From contig NC_083567.1 in assembly GCF_019925205.1 (NCBI RefSeq), positions 16,244,001-16,308,000 on the forward strand: a stretch of 64,000 bases of DNA. Reading direction: 5' to 3'. The position numbers and the translations under genes were made by a program. A model generated the notes under the pieces. It did no database searches and was not told the origin of the DNA. It was given only the letters and a program-made list of their open reading frames with translations. This document shows positions 46,001 through 59,113 of this stretch, one piece after another (the stretch's first letter is position 1; every line of letters starts with the position of its first letter). This stretch comes from Metopolophium dirhodum. Lineage: Eukaryota > Arthropoda > Insecta > Hemiptera > Aphididae.

Positions 46001-48088
46001 AACTAGTTGAATATTTTGTATTGACTTGAAAATTGAAAACTTGGTGCCCTATGAATAATCATTCTTTAATGAACTAAATATTTTAAATAGTTTTTTCTGT
46101 TTAATATTCTGGGCATTTTAGTTTGAACTTTGAAATGTATTTTTCTTCCGTAAAATGTATTTAAAATTTTTTTTTTGGTTTCCTAAAATGCATTTGCCTG
46201 CGGGCGCTAACACCCTTCTTCAATTTTTGTTTTATGATTTAACCTCTAGCCAAATTTTTTAAACATTGACTATCGGGTACCCTTGAATAATCCTTATCTT
46301 TAATGAACTAAATATTTTAAATAGTTTTTTCTGTTTAATATTCTGGGCATTTTAGTTTGAACTTTGAAATGTATTTTTCTTCCGTAAAATGTATTCAAAA
46401 TTTTTTTTTTGGTTTCCTAAAATGCATTTGCCTGCAGGCGCTAACACCCTTCTTCAATTTTTGTTTTATGATTTAACCTCTAGCCAAATTTTTTAAACAT
46501 TGACAATCGGGTACCTCTTGAATAATCCTTGTTTAATGAAATAAATATTGTAAAAAGTTTTTCTGTTTAATATTCTGGGCATTTTAGTTTGAACTTTGAA
46601 ATGTATTTTTCTTCCGTAAAATTTATTCAAAATTTTTTTTTTGGTTTCCTAAAATGCATTTGCCTGCGGGCGCCAACACCTTCCTTCAATTTTTTTTTTA
46701 GTAATGTAACTAGTTGAATATTTTGTATTGACTTGAAAATTGAAAACTTGGTGCCCTATGAATAATCATTCTCTAATGAACTAAATATTTTGAATAGTAT
46801 TTTCTGTTAAGATTCTGGGCATTTTAGTTTGTACTTTGTAATGTGTATTCCTACAGTTAAATATTTTCAAAATTGTTTTTTGGTTTCCTAAAATGCATTT
46901 GCCTGCGGGTGCCAACACCTTCCTTCAATTTTTGTTTTATGATTTAACCTCTAGCCAAATTTTTTAAACATTGACAATCGGGTACCTCTTGAATAATCCT
47001 TGTTTAATGAAATAAATATTGTAAAAAGTTTTTCTGTTTAATATTCTGGGCATTTTAGTTTGAACATTGAAATGTATTTTTCTTCCGTAAAATTTATTCA
47101 AAATTTTTTTTTTGGTTTCCTAAAATGCATTTGCCTGCGGGCGCCAACACCTTCCTTCAATTTTTTTTTTAGTAATGTAACTAGTTGAATATTTTGTATT
47201 GACTTGAAAATTGAAAACTTGGTGCCCTATGAATAATCATTCTTTAATGAACTAAATATTTTGAATAGTATTTTCTGTTAAGATTCTGGGAATTTTAGTT
47301 TGTACTTTGTAATGTGTATTCCTACAGTTAAATATTTTCAAAATTTTTTTTTGGTTTCCTAAAATGCATTTGCCTGTGGGCGCCAACACCTTCCTTCAAT
47401 TTTTGTTTTATGATTTAACCTCTAGCCAAATTTTTTAAACATTGACAATCGGGTACCTCTTGAATAATCCTTGTTTAATGAAATAAATATTGTAAAAAGT
47501 TTTTCTGTTTAATATTCTGGGCATTTTAGTTTGAACATTGAAATGTATTTTTCTTCCGTAAAATTTATTCAAAATTTTTTTTTTGGTTTCCTAAAATGCA
47601 TTTGCCTGCGGGCGCCAACACCTTCCTTCAATTTTTTTTTTAGTAATGTAACTAGTTGAATATTTTGTATTGACTTGAAAATTGAAAACTTGGTGCCCTA
47701 TGAATAATCATTCTTTAATGAACTAAATATTTTGAATAGTATTTTCTGTTAAGATTCTGGGCATTTTAGTTTGTACTTTGTAATGTGTATTCCTACAGTT
47801 AAATATTTTCAAAATTTTTTTTTGGTTTCCTAAAATGCATTTGCCTGCGGGCGCCAACACCTTCCTTCAATTTTTGTTTTATGATTTAACCTCTAGCCAA
47901 ATTTTTTAAACATTGACAATCGGGTACCTCTTGAATAATCCTTGTTTAATGAAATAAATATTGTAAAAAGTTTTTCTGTTTAATATTCTGGGCATTTTAG
48001 TTTGAACATTGAAATGTATTTTTCTTCCGTAAAATTTATTCAAAATTTTTTTTTTGGTTTCCTAAAATGCATTTGCCTGCGGGCGCCA

Positions 48089-51000
48089 ACACCTTCCTTC
48101 AATTTTTTTTTTAGTAATGTAACTAGTTGAATATTTTGTATTGACTTGAAAATTGAAAACTTGGTGCCCTATGAATAATCATTCTTTAATGAACTAAATA
48201 TTTTAAATAGTTTTTTCTGTTTAATATTCTGGGCATTTTAGTTTGAACTTTGAAATGTATTTTTCTTCCGTAAAATGTATTTAAAATTTTTTTTTTGGTT
48301 TCCTAAAATGCATTTGCCTGCGGGCGCTAACACCCTTCTTCAATTTTTGTTTTATGATTTAACCTCTAGCCAAATTTTTTAAACATTGACTATCGGGTAC
48401 CCTTGAATAATCCTTATCTTTAATGAACTAAATATTTTAAATAGTTTTTTCTGTTTAATATTCTGGGCATTTTAGTTTGAACTTTGAAATGTATTTTTCT
48501 TCCGTAAAATGTATTCAAAATTTTTTTTTTGGTTTCCTAAAATGCATTTGCCTGCAGGCGCTAACACCCTTCTTCAATTTTTGTTTTATGATTTAACCTC
48601 TAGCCAAATTTTTTAAACATTGACAATCGGGTACCTCTTGAATAATCCTTGTTTAATGAAATAAATATTGTAAAAAGTTTTTCTGTTTAATATTCTGGGC
48701 ATTTTAGTTTGAACTTTGAAATGTATTTTTCTTCCGTAAAATTTATTCAAAATTTTTTTTTTGGTTTCCTAAAATGCATTTGCCTGCGGGCGCCAACACC
48801 TTCCTTCAATTTTTTTTTTAGTAATGTAACTAGTTGAATATTTTGTATTGACTTGAAAATTGAAAACTTGGTGCCCTATGAATAATCATTCTCTAATGAA
48901 CTAAATATTTTGAATAGTATTTTCTGTTAAGATTCTGGGCATTTTAGTTTGTACTTTGTAATGTGTATTCCTACAGTTAAATATTTTCAAAATTGTTTTT
49001 TGGTTTCCTAAAATGCATTTGCCTGCGGGTGCCAACACCTTCCTTCAATTTTTGTTTTATGATTTAACCTCTAGCCAAATTTTTTAAACATTGACAATCG
49101 GGTACCTCTTGAATAATCCTTGTTTAATGAAATAAATATTGTAAAAAGTTTTTCTGTTTAATATTCTGGGCATTTTAGTTTGAACATTGAAATGTATTTT
49201 TCTTCCGTAAAATTTATTCAAAATTTTTTTTTTGGTTTCCTAAAATGCATTTGCCTGCGGGCGCCAACACCTTCCTTCAATTTTTTTTTTAGTAATGTAA
49301 CTAGTTGAATATTTTGTATTGACTTGAAAATTGAAAACTTGGTGCCCTATGAATAATCATTCTTTAATGAACTAAATATTTTGAATAGTATTTTCTGTTA
49401 AGATTCTGGGAATTTTAGTTTGTACTTTGTAATGTGTATTCCTACAGTTAAATATTTTCAAAATTTTTTTTTGGTTTCCTAAAATGCATTTGCCTGCGGG
49501 CGCCAACACCTTCCTTCAATTTTTGTTTTATGATTTAACCTCTAGCCAAATTTTTTAAACATTGACAATCGGGTACCTCTTGAATAATCCTTGTTTAATG
49601 AAATAAATATTGTAAAAAGTTTTTCTGTTTAATATTCTGGGCATTTTAGTTTGAACATTGAAATGTATTTTTCTTCCGTAAAATTTATTCAAAATTTTTT
49701 TTTTGGTTTCCTAAAATGCATTTGCCTGCGGGCGCCAACACCTTCCTTCAATTTTTTTTTTAGTAATGTAACTAGTTGAATATTTTGTATTGACTTGAAA
49801 ATTGAAAACTTGGTGCCCTATGAATAATCATTCTTTAATGAACTAAATATTTTGAATAGTATTTTCTGTTAAGATTCTGGGCATTTTAGTTTGTACTTTG
49901 TAATGTGTATTCCTACAGTTAAATATTTTCAAAATTTTTTTTTGGTTTCCTAAAATGCATTTGCCTGCGGGCGCCAACACCTTCCTTCAATTTTTGTTTT
50001 ATGATTTAACCTCTAGCCAAATTTTTTAAACATTGACAATCGGGTACCTCTTGAATAATCCTTGTTTAATGAAATAAATATTGTAAAAAGTTTTTCTGTT
50101 TAATATTCTGGGCATTTTAGTTTGAACATTGAAATGTATTTTTCTTCCGTAAAATTTATTCAAAATTTTTTTTTTGGTTTCCTAAAATGCATTTGCCTGC
50201 GGGCGCCAACACCTTCCTTCAATTTTTTTTTTAGTAATGTAACTAGTTGAATATTTTGTATTGACTTGAAAATTGAAAACTTGGTGCCCTATGAATAATC
50301 ATTCTTTAATGAACTAAATATTTTGAATAGTATTTTCTGTTAAGATTCTGGGCATTTTAGTTTGTACTTTGTAATGTGTATTCCTACAGTTAAATATTTT
50401 CAAAATTGTTTTTTGGTTTCCTAAAATGCATTTGCCTGCGGGTGCCAACACCTTCCTTCAATTTTTGTTTTATGATTTAACCTCTAGTCAAATTTTTTAA
50501 ACATTGACAATCGGGTACCTCTTGAATAATCCTTGTTTAATGAAATAAATATTGTAAAAAGTTTTTCTGTTTAATATTCTGGGCATTTTAGTTTGAACAT
50601 TGAAATGTATTTTTCTTCCGTAAAATTTATTCAAAATTTTTTTTTTGGTTTCCTAAAATGCATTTGCCTGCGGGCGCCAACACCTTCCTTCAATTTTTTT
50701 TTTAGTAATGTAACTAGTTGAATATTTTGTATTGACTTGAAAATTGAAAACTTGGTGCCCTATGAATAATCATTCTTTAATGAACTAAATATTTTGAATA
50801 GTATTTTCTGTTAAGATTCTGGGCATTTTAGTTTGTACTTTGTAATGTGTATTCCTACAGTTAAATATTTTCAAAATTTTTTTTTGGTTTCCTAAAATGC
50901 ATTTGCCTGCGGGCGCCAACACCTTCCTTCAATTTTTGTTTTATGATTTAACCTCTAGCCAAATTTTTTAAACATTGACAATCGGGTACCTCTTGAATAA

Positions 51001-51149
51001 TCCTTGTTTAATGAAATAAATATTGTAAAAAGTTTTTCTGTTTAATATTCTGGGCATTTTAGTTTGAACATTGAAATGTATTTTTCTTCCGTAAAATTTA
51101 TTCAAAATTTTTTTTTTGGTTTCCTAAAATGCATTTGCCTGCGGGCGCC
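48089..51149 (+). repeat. Longest higher-order block, 13 monomers
   Basis: 3061 bases, which equals the 1648-base seven-monomer block plus three extra 471-base dimers. Its first monomer lacks the one-base deletion (AACACTTCC) seen at the start of most blocks, and it contains copies with TCTGGGAATTTTAG instead of GGGCATTTTAG that are also found in neighbouring blocks. Confidence 0.85.
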
Positions 51150-54100
51150 AACACTTCCTTCAATTTTTTTTTTAGTAATGTAACTAGTTGAATATTTTGT
51201 ATTGACTTGAAAATTGAAAACTTGGTGCCCTATGAATAATCATTCTTTAATGAACTAAATATTTTAAATAGTTTTTTCTGTTTAATATTCTGGGCATTTT
51301 AGTTTGAACTTTGAAATGTATTTTTCTTCCGTAAAATGTATTTAAAATTTTTTTTTTGGTTTCCTAAAATGCATTTGCCTGCGGGCGCTAACACCCTTCT
51401 TCAATTTTTGTTTTATGATTTAACCTCTAGCCAAATTTTTTAAACATTGATTATCGGGTACCCTTGAATAATCCTTATCTTTAATGAACTAAATATTTTA
51501 AATAGTTTTTTCTGTTTAATATTCTGGGCATTTTAGTTTGAACTTTGAAATGTATTTTTCTTCCGTAAAATGTATTCAAAATTTTTTTTTTGGTTTCCTA
51601 AAATGCATTTGCCTGCAGGCGCTAACACCCTTCTTCAATTTTTGTTTTATGATTTAACCTCTAGCCAAATTTTTTAAACATTGACAATCGGGTACCTCTT
51701 GAATAATCCTTGTTTAATGAAATAAATATTGTAAAAAGTTTTTCTGTTTAATATTCTGGGCATTTTAGTTTGAACTTTGAAATGTATTTTTCTTCCGTAA
51801 AATTTATTCAAAATTTTTTTTTTGGTTTCCTAAAATGCATTTGCCTGCGGGCGCCAACACCTTCCTTCAATTTTTTTTTTAGTAATGTAACTAGTTGAAT
51901 ATTTTGTATTGACTTGAAAATTGAAAACTTGGTGCCCTATGAATAATCATTCTTTAATGAACTAAATATTTTGAATAGTATTTTCTGTTAAGATTCTGGG
52001 CATTTTAGTTTGTACTTTGTAATGTGTATTCCTACAGTTAAATATTTTCAAAATTGTTTTTTGGTTTCCTAAAATGCATTTGCCTGCGGGTGCCAACACC
52101 TTCCTTCAATTTTTGTTTTATGATTTAACCTCTAGCCAAATTTTTTAAACATTGACAATCGGGTACCTCTTGAATAATCCTTGTTTAATGAAATAAATAT
52201 TGTAAAAAGTTTTTCTGTTTAATATTCTGGGCATTTTAGTTTGAACATTGAAATGTATTTTTCTTCCGTAAAATTTATTCAAAATTTTTTTTTTGGTTTC
52301 CTAAAATGCATTTGCCTGCGGGCGCCAACACCTTCCTTCAATTTTTTTTTTAGTAATGTAACTAGTTGAATATTTTGTATTGACTTGAAAATTGAAAACT
52401 TGGTGCCCTATGAATAATCATTCTTTAATGAACTAAATATTTTGAATAGTATTTTCTGTTAAGATTCTGGGAATTTTAGTTTGTACTTTGTAATGTGTAT
52501 TCCTACAGTTAAATATTTTCAAAATTTTTTTTTGGTTTCCTAAAATGCATTTGCCTGCGGGCGCCAACACCTTCCTTCAATTTTTGTTTTATGATTTAAC
52601 CTCTAGCCAAATTTTTTAAACATTGACAATCGGGTACCTCTTGAATAATCCTTGTTTAATGAAATAAATATTGTAAAAAGTTTTTCTGTTTAATATTCTG
52701 GGCATTTTAGTTTGAACATTGAAATGTATTTTTCTTCCGTAAAATTTATTCAAAATTTTTTTTTTGGTTTCCTAAAATGCATTTGCCTGCGGGCGCCAAC
52801 ACCTTCCTTCAATTTTTTTTTTAGTAATGTAACTAGTTGAATATTTTGTATTGACTTGAAAATTGAAAACTTGGTGCCCTATGAATAATCATTCTTTAAT
52901 GAACTAAATATTTTGAATAGTATTTTCTGTTAAGATTCTGGGCATTTTAGTTTGTACTTTGTAATGTGTATTCCTACAGTTAAATATTTTCAAAATTTTT
53001 TTTTGGTTTCCTAAAATGCATTTGCCTGCGGGCGCCAACACCTTCCTTCAATTTTTGTTTTATGATTTAACCTCTAGCCAAATTTTTTAAACATTGACAA
53101 TCGGGTACCTCTTGAATAATCCTTGTTTAATGAAATAAATATTGTAAAAAGTTTTTCTGTTTAATATTCTGGGCATTTTAGTTTGAACATTGAAATGTAT
53201 TTTTCTTCCGTAAAATTTATTCAAAATTTTTTTTTTGGTTTCCTAAAATGCATTTGCCTGCGGGCGCCAACACCTTCCTTCAATTTTTTTTTTAGTAATG
53301 TAACTAGTTGAATATTTTGTATTGACTTGAAAATTGAAAACTTGGTGCCCTATGAATAATCATTCTTTAATGAACTAAATATTTTGAATAGTATTTTCTG
53401 TTAAGATTCTGGGCATTTTAGTTTGTACTTTGTAATGTGTATTCCTACAGTTAAATATTTTCAAAATTTTTTTTTGGTTTCCTAAAATGCATTTGCCTGC
53501 GGGCGCCAACACCTTCCTTCAATTTTTGTTTTATGATTTAACCTCTAGCCAAATTTTTTAAACATTGACAATCGGGTACCTCTTGAATAATCCTTGTTTA
53601 ATGAAATAAATATTGTAAAAAGTTTTTCTGTTTAATATTCTGGGCATTTTAGTTTGAACATTGAAATGTATTTTTCTTCCGTAAAATTTATTCAAAATTT
53701 TTTTTTTGGTTTCCTAAAATGCATTTGCCTGCGGGCGCCAACACTTCCTTCAATTTTTTTTTTAGTAATGTAACTAGTTGAATATTTTGTATTGACTTGA
53801 AAATTGAAAACTTGGTGCCCTATGAATAATCATTCTTTAATGAACTAAATATTTTAAATAGTTTTTTCTGTTTAATATTCTGGGCATTTTAGTTTGAACT
53901 TTGAAATGTATTTTTCTTCCGTAAAATGTATTTAAAATTTTTTTTTTGGTTTCCTAAAATGCTTTTGCCTGCGGGCGCTAACACCCTTCTTCAATTTTTG
54001 TTTTATGATTTAACCTCTAGCCAAATTTTTTAAACATTGACTATCGGGTACCCTTGAATAATCCTTATCTTTAATGAACTAAATATTTTAAATAGTTTTT

Positions 54101-56794
54101 TCTGTTTAATATTCTGGGCATTTTAGTTTGAACTTTGAAATGTATTTTTCTTCCGTAAAATGTATTCAAAATTTTTTTTTTGGTTTCCTAAAATGCATTT
54201 GCCTGCAGGCGCTAACACCCTTCTTCAATTTTTGTTTTATGATTTAACCTCTAGCCAAATTTTTTAAACATTGACAATCGGGTACCTCTTGAATAATCCT
54301 TGTTTAATGAAATAAATATTGTAAAAAGTTTTTCTGTTTAATATTCTGGGCATTTTAGTTTGAACTTTGAAATGTATTTTTCTTCCGTAAAATTTATTCA
54401 AAATTTTTTTTTTGGTTTCCTAAAATGCATTTGCCTGCGGGCGCCAACACCTTCCTTCAATTTTTTTTTTAGTAATGTAACTAGTTGAATATTTTGTATT
54501 GACTTGAAAATTGAAAACTTGGTGCCCTATGAATAATCATTCTTTAATGAACTAAATATTTTGAATAGTATTTTCTGTTAAGATTCTGGGCATTTTAGTT
54601 TGTACTTTGTAATGTGTATTCCTACAGTTAAATATTTTCAAAATTTTTTTTTGGTTTCCTAAAATGCATTTGCCTGCGGGCGCCAACACCTTCCTTCAAT
54701 TTTTGTTTTATGATTTAACCTCTAGCCAAATTTTTTAAACATTGACAATCGGGTACCTCTTGAATAATCCTTGTTTAATGAAATAAATATTGTAAAAAGT
54801 TTTTCTGTTTAATATTCTGGGCATTTTAGTTTGAACATTGAAATGTATTTTTCTTCCGTAAAATTTATTCAAAATTTTTTTTTTGGTTTCCTAAAATGCA
54901 TTTGCCTGCGGGCGCCAACACCTTCCTTCAATTTTTTTTTTAGTAATGTAACTAGTTGAATATTTTGTATTGACTTGAAAATTGAAAACTTGGTGCCCTA
55001 TGAATAATCATTCTTTAATGAACTAAATATTTTGAATAGTATTTTCTGTTAAGATTCTGGGCATTTTAGTTTGTACTTTGTAATGTGTATTCCTACAGTT
55101 AAATATTTTCAAAATTTTTTTTTGGTTTCCTAAAATGCATTTGCCTGCGGGCGCCAACACCTTCCTTCAATTTTTGTTTTATGATTTAACCTCTAGCCAA
55201 ATTTTTTAAACATTGACAATCGGGTACCTCTTGAATAATCCTTGTTTAATGAAATAAATATTGTAAAAAGTTTTTCTGTTTAATATTCTGGGCATTTTAG
55301 TTTGAACATTGAAATGTATTTTTCTTCCGTAAAATTTATTCAAAATTTTTTTTTTGGTTTCCTAAAATGCATTTGCCTGCGGGCGCCAACACTTCCTTCA
55401 ATTTTTTTTTTAGTAATGTAACTAGTTGAATATTTTGTATTGACTTGAAAATTGAAAACTTGGTGCCCTATGAATAATCATTCTTTAATGAACTAAATAT
55501 TTTAAATAGTTTTTTCTGTTTAATATTCTGGGCATTTTAGTTTGAACTTTGAAATGTATTTTTCTTCCGTAAAATGTATTTAAAATTTTTTTTTTGGTTT
55601 CCTAAAATGCATTTGCCTGCGGGCGCTAACACCCTTCTTCAATTTTTGTTTTATGATTTAACCTCTAGCCAAATTTTTTAAACATTGACTATCGGGTACC
55701 CTTGAATAATCCTTATCTTTAATGAACTAAATATTTTAAATAGTTTTTTCTGTTTAATATTCTGGGCATTTTAGTTTGAACTTTGAAATGTATTTTTCTT
55801 CCGTAAAATGTATTCAAAATTTTTTTTTTGGTTTCCTAAAATGCATTTGCCTGCAGGCGCTAACACCCTTCTTCAAATTTTGTTTTATGATTTAACCTCT
55901 AGCCAAATTTTTTAAACATTGACAATCGGGTACCTCTTGAATAATCCTTGTTTAATGAAATAAATATTGTAAAAAGTTTTTCTGTTTAATATTCTGGGCA
56001 TTTTAGTTTGAACTTTGAAATGTATTTTTCTTCCGTAAAATTTATTCAAAATTTTTTTTTTGGTTTCCTAAAATGCATTTGCCTGCGGGCGCCAACACCT
56101 TCCTTCAATTTTTTTTTTAGTAATGTAACTAGTTGAATATTTTGTATTGACTTGAAAATTGAAAACTTGGTGCCCTATGAATAATCATTCTTTAATGAAC
56201 TAAATATTTTGAATAGTATTTTCTGTTAAGATTCTGGGCATTTTAGTTTGTACTTTGTAATGTGTATTCCTACAGTTAAATATTTTCAAAATTGTTTTTT
56301 GGTTTCCTAAAATGCATTTGCCTGCGGGTGCCAACACCTTCCTTCAATTTTTGTTTTATGATTTAACCTCTAGCCAAATTTTTTAAACATTGACAATCGG
56401 GTACCTCTTGAATAATCCTTGTTTAATGAAATAAATATTGTAAAAAGTTTTTCTGTTTAATATTCTGGGCATTTTAGTTTGAACTTTGAAATGTATTTTT
56501 CTTCCGTAAAATTTATTCAAAATTTTTTTTTTGGTTTCCTAAAATGCATTTGCCTGCGGGCGCCAACACCTTCCTTCAATTTTTTTTTTAGTAATGTAAC
56601 TAGTTGAATATTTTGTATTGACTTGAAAATTGAAAACTTGGTGCCCTATGAATAATCATTCTTTAATGAACTAAATATTTTGAATAGTATTTTCTGTTAA
56701 GATTCTGGGCATTTTAGTTTGTACTTTGTAATGTGTATTCCTACAGTTAAATTTTTTCAAAATTTTTTTTTGGTTTCCTAAAATGCATTTGCCT

Positions 56795-58127
56795 TTATAA
56801 ATATTGAATATTAAATATTGATTTTGAAGTTTTTTTGAATTATTCAATAATATTTGAATATGGAAATAGATATTTTTCATAGAATACCTACATAAATTAA
56901 TTTTTATATTGGTATCGCCATTCGTATAATTAGTAGGGAATGTTGGTACAGTTTGTTAGGTTTTTTTAGTTTTTTAATACATGATAAATTCAAAAATGTG
57001 TTCAAAATTTAAATTATTCAAAAATTTACTTGGCGGGAAATTTTCGTTTGTCAATCTGAATGTCGATAATTTTTTAGAATATAAATTTGATTTCAAGGCT
57101 TGGCTGCGTTGAATCTTGAAGTCTTTAAGTGGATACGACCAATACTGAATGATTTACGTTTTCGATATAATACGAATTTGAAAAACATATCAAACACTTT
57201 AAAAGGCTTGACTGCGTTGTATCTTAAAGACTTCAAGTCGATAAGACTAATATTGATGAAGTTAGGATTTCAAGTATTTTTAAAAAATTATAAATCTAAA
57301 GTTCAATTTTTGGAACTCAGATCAGCTATGATAAATTCTTATTAAGTACCTACTTGAGCAAAATTATTCAAATACTTTTTAATCACTTACATACTTTTCA
57401 AAACAGGTATCTGTATTTGAATACTCTTAAAAAGTATTTTTTCTAGTACCTAAGTATTATATTAATTGTTAAACTAACATTCTAATAGATTTTAGATTTA
57501 AATAATAATTTAACAACTGTGTTCCAGAATACAGCATATAATATATAGTGTATTATATATGGATACATTTACGACTTATGTTACACTTATAAGTTATAAT
57601 ATATTTAGAAGACTTATATTTATTTATTTGATTTTTTGTTTATTATAGTCAACAAATAATACCTTTTGGATAAATTAGGTATTCACAGAGTTAATTTGAA
57701 ATTATGTTAATAAATCATAACCATTGTTATTACTTATTTGTTAACTGTTTTCAAAATTTGCATTAACAGTAGTTATATTTAAAATAAAATTGACAAAATT
57801 GTACTTCATTGTTAATGTATCCTATATAGCCATATAGGTAGTATTATTTAAACATTGTTAATTAATCAAAAGTTTATATTATATAATATCCATTTATAAT
57901 TTAGAATATACATTTAAAACCATAGTACGTGAAGTGCTACTCTAGTACTCTACCTATGTTGTGTTAAAATAAATTAAATTATTTATCTAAGTAATCACTG
58001 TAGCTTATGAAAAAAAACAGTCTGTTGTGGCATTGTTCATGTACAAAATGTATCTGAACCCCTCAGAACACCCTGAAAAAAAGTTCTAATGATGTGCCTG
58101 ATAGTTATTAATATAGTAGGTATAGTG
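56795..58127. other. AT-rich interval after the satellite
   Basis: Satellite stops sharply at 56794. Apart from the tandem duplication at 57095-57310 nothing is identified. The open frame at 56671-56880 (minus) straddles the array end and is a chance frame. Confidence 0.45.
57095..57310 (+). repeat. Degenerate 108-bp tandem duplication with an open frame through both units
   Basis: AAGGCTTGGCTGCGTTGAAT (57095) and AAGGCTTGACTGCGTTGTAT (57203) begin two units 108 bases apart, exactly 36 codons. The frame 57100-57345 reads through both: LNLEVFKWIRPILNDLRF in the first, LYLKDFKSIRLILMKLGF in the second. There is no ATG start, no splice context that I trust and no family I recognise, so coding status is open. 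Confidence 0.45.
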
Positions 58128-58255
58128 CAGTGGTCGGCAACCTTTTGAAGAAGGTAAAAAGAAAAAAATAACTGTTTAAAACTTTAAAATAATAGAGCAT
58201 AAAAATTACAGTTTTTAATAATATTATAATTATAATATAAAAGTATGGAAATTAC

Positions 58256-58687
58256 CAAGGCTGGGCAAGTTAATGATTTTTTTAACTCAGTTAAGTTAAA
58301 AGTTAATGCACATTTTTTGTTAACTTTTTATTAAGTTAAAAAAAAAAATAATTTGTTTATACAACGCTAACGTACTTAATTTTTTTCCAACCCAAAACTA
58401 AATTATAGGATATAGTGTTAATACTTCATACAGATTTCCATATAAGTAAGATTCGAATGATATAAATTTTTAACTCTAAACAATTTACAATACATATTTT
58501 TTGACATTAAAACAAAATAGATTGAAATAGTGAAATGTTATAAAATTAAAAACAAAAAAATTAACTTAACTTACTTCTTAAAATGAAAAATTAACTCGCT
58601 GATTTCACGTTAATTAAGAAAGAAATTTAATGAGTTAATAGTTAAGTTAATGAGAAGCCAAAAGTAACTAGTTAATGTCCAGCCTTG
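58256..58687. mobile_element. hAT-type MITE nested in the hAT element
   Basis: Ends CAAGGCTGG (58256) and CCAGCCTTG (58679-58687) are perfect inverse complements, and GAAATTAC is duplicated on both sides (58248-58255 and 58688-58695). 432 bp, rich in AGTTAA/TTAACT pieces with no coding capacity. Because it interrupts the host element, it is the younger insertion. Confidence 0.92.
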
Positions 58688-58747
58688 GAAATTACAACTG
58701 CTTTAGGCTTAATTTGATTTTTGTTGTTGGATATTGTTTATTATTTT

Positions 58748-59113
58748 TTAAATTTCCTCATTAAAATTTCTTGTGCTGGCTCGAAGTACATGGTGGAGAT
58801 GGTCATTAATTAAACGTGAACGGTATGGATTTTTAATTTTTTTCATATGAGAAAAGGCCTGTTCACACACGTAAGTGGATCCAAACATACTGAAGTATTT
58901 TGCAGCTATATTTTTAATTTTTGAAAATGATGCCGGAAGTTCAACGAAAAAAAGTAAAGGAGATGCTTTGAATGAGTCTTTTAAGATATCTTGTGACTGC
59001 AAATCTATTATTTCCATTTGAAGCTCAACATCAACATCTTCATAATCAATATTAAATGGATTGGCGAGTAGTTGAAAAACGCAACGTTTTACTTTACTGA
59101 ACAGAATAGAAAA
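58748..59113 (-). pseudogene. hAT transposase C-terminal fragment
   Basis: Minus-strand frame open for 121 residues after a TAA at 59114. It reads FSILFSKVKRCVFQLLANPF, NIDYEDVDVELQMEIIDLQS and, nearer the end, FSMFGSTYVCEQAFSHMKKI, KNPYRSRLINDHLHHVLRAS. The 'FGSTY.CE..FS.MK..K...RSRL.D.HL...LR' pattern is the hAT C-terminal dimerisation region, as in ZBED/GTF2IRD2-like domesticated relatives and their parent transposons. The DNA-binding BED finger and the catalytic D residues are absent, so it is inactive. It lies fully inside the TIRs of the 1187-bp element and keeps its normal stop codon. Confidence 0.88.

Larger units (their letters stand above)
37845..56794 (+). repeat. About 19-kb satellite array, ~235-bp monomers in 471-bp dimers with higher-order blocks
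   Basis: About 81 head-to-tail monomers, each with CTGGGCATTTTAGTTTG and the core GGTTTCCTAAAATGCATTTG then CCTGCGGGCGC. Successive CTGGGCA positions (38571, 38810, 39041, 39281, 39512, 39752, 39983) give alternating spacings of about 240 and 231, so two monomer types form a 471-bp dimer. Type A carries AGTAATGTAACTAGTTGAAT; type B carries TATGATTTAACCTCTAGCCA. At block borders two B-type monomers follow one another (the first with GACTATCGGGTACCC), which resets the phase and defines the higher-order repeat. Copies are nearly identical. No open frame of note. The array ends abruptly at GCATTTGCCT (56794). Confidence 0.95.

Noticed and set aside
37845..56794. CENP-B-box-like motif in the satellite core
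   Set aside because: The GC-rich core (CTGCGGGCGC) lacks the TTCG....A..CGGG spacing of a CENP-B box, so no such claim is made.
37845..56794. CRISPR-like array of regular repeats
   Set aside because: The units are long, contiguous and themselves conserved throughout, with no unique spacers. This is a eukaryotic satellite.
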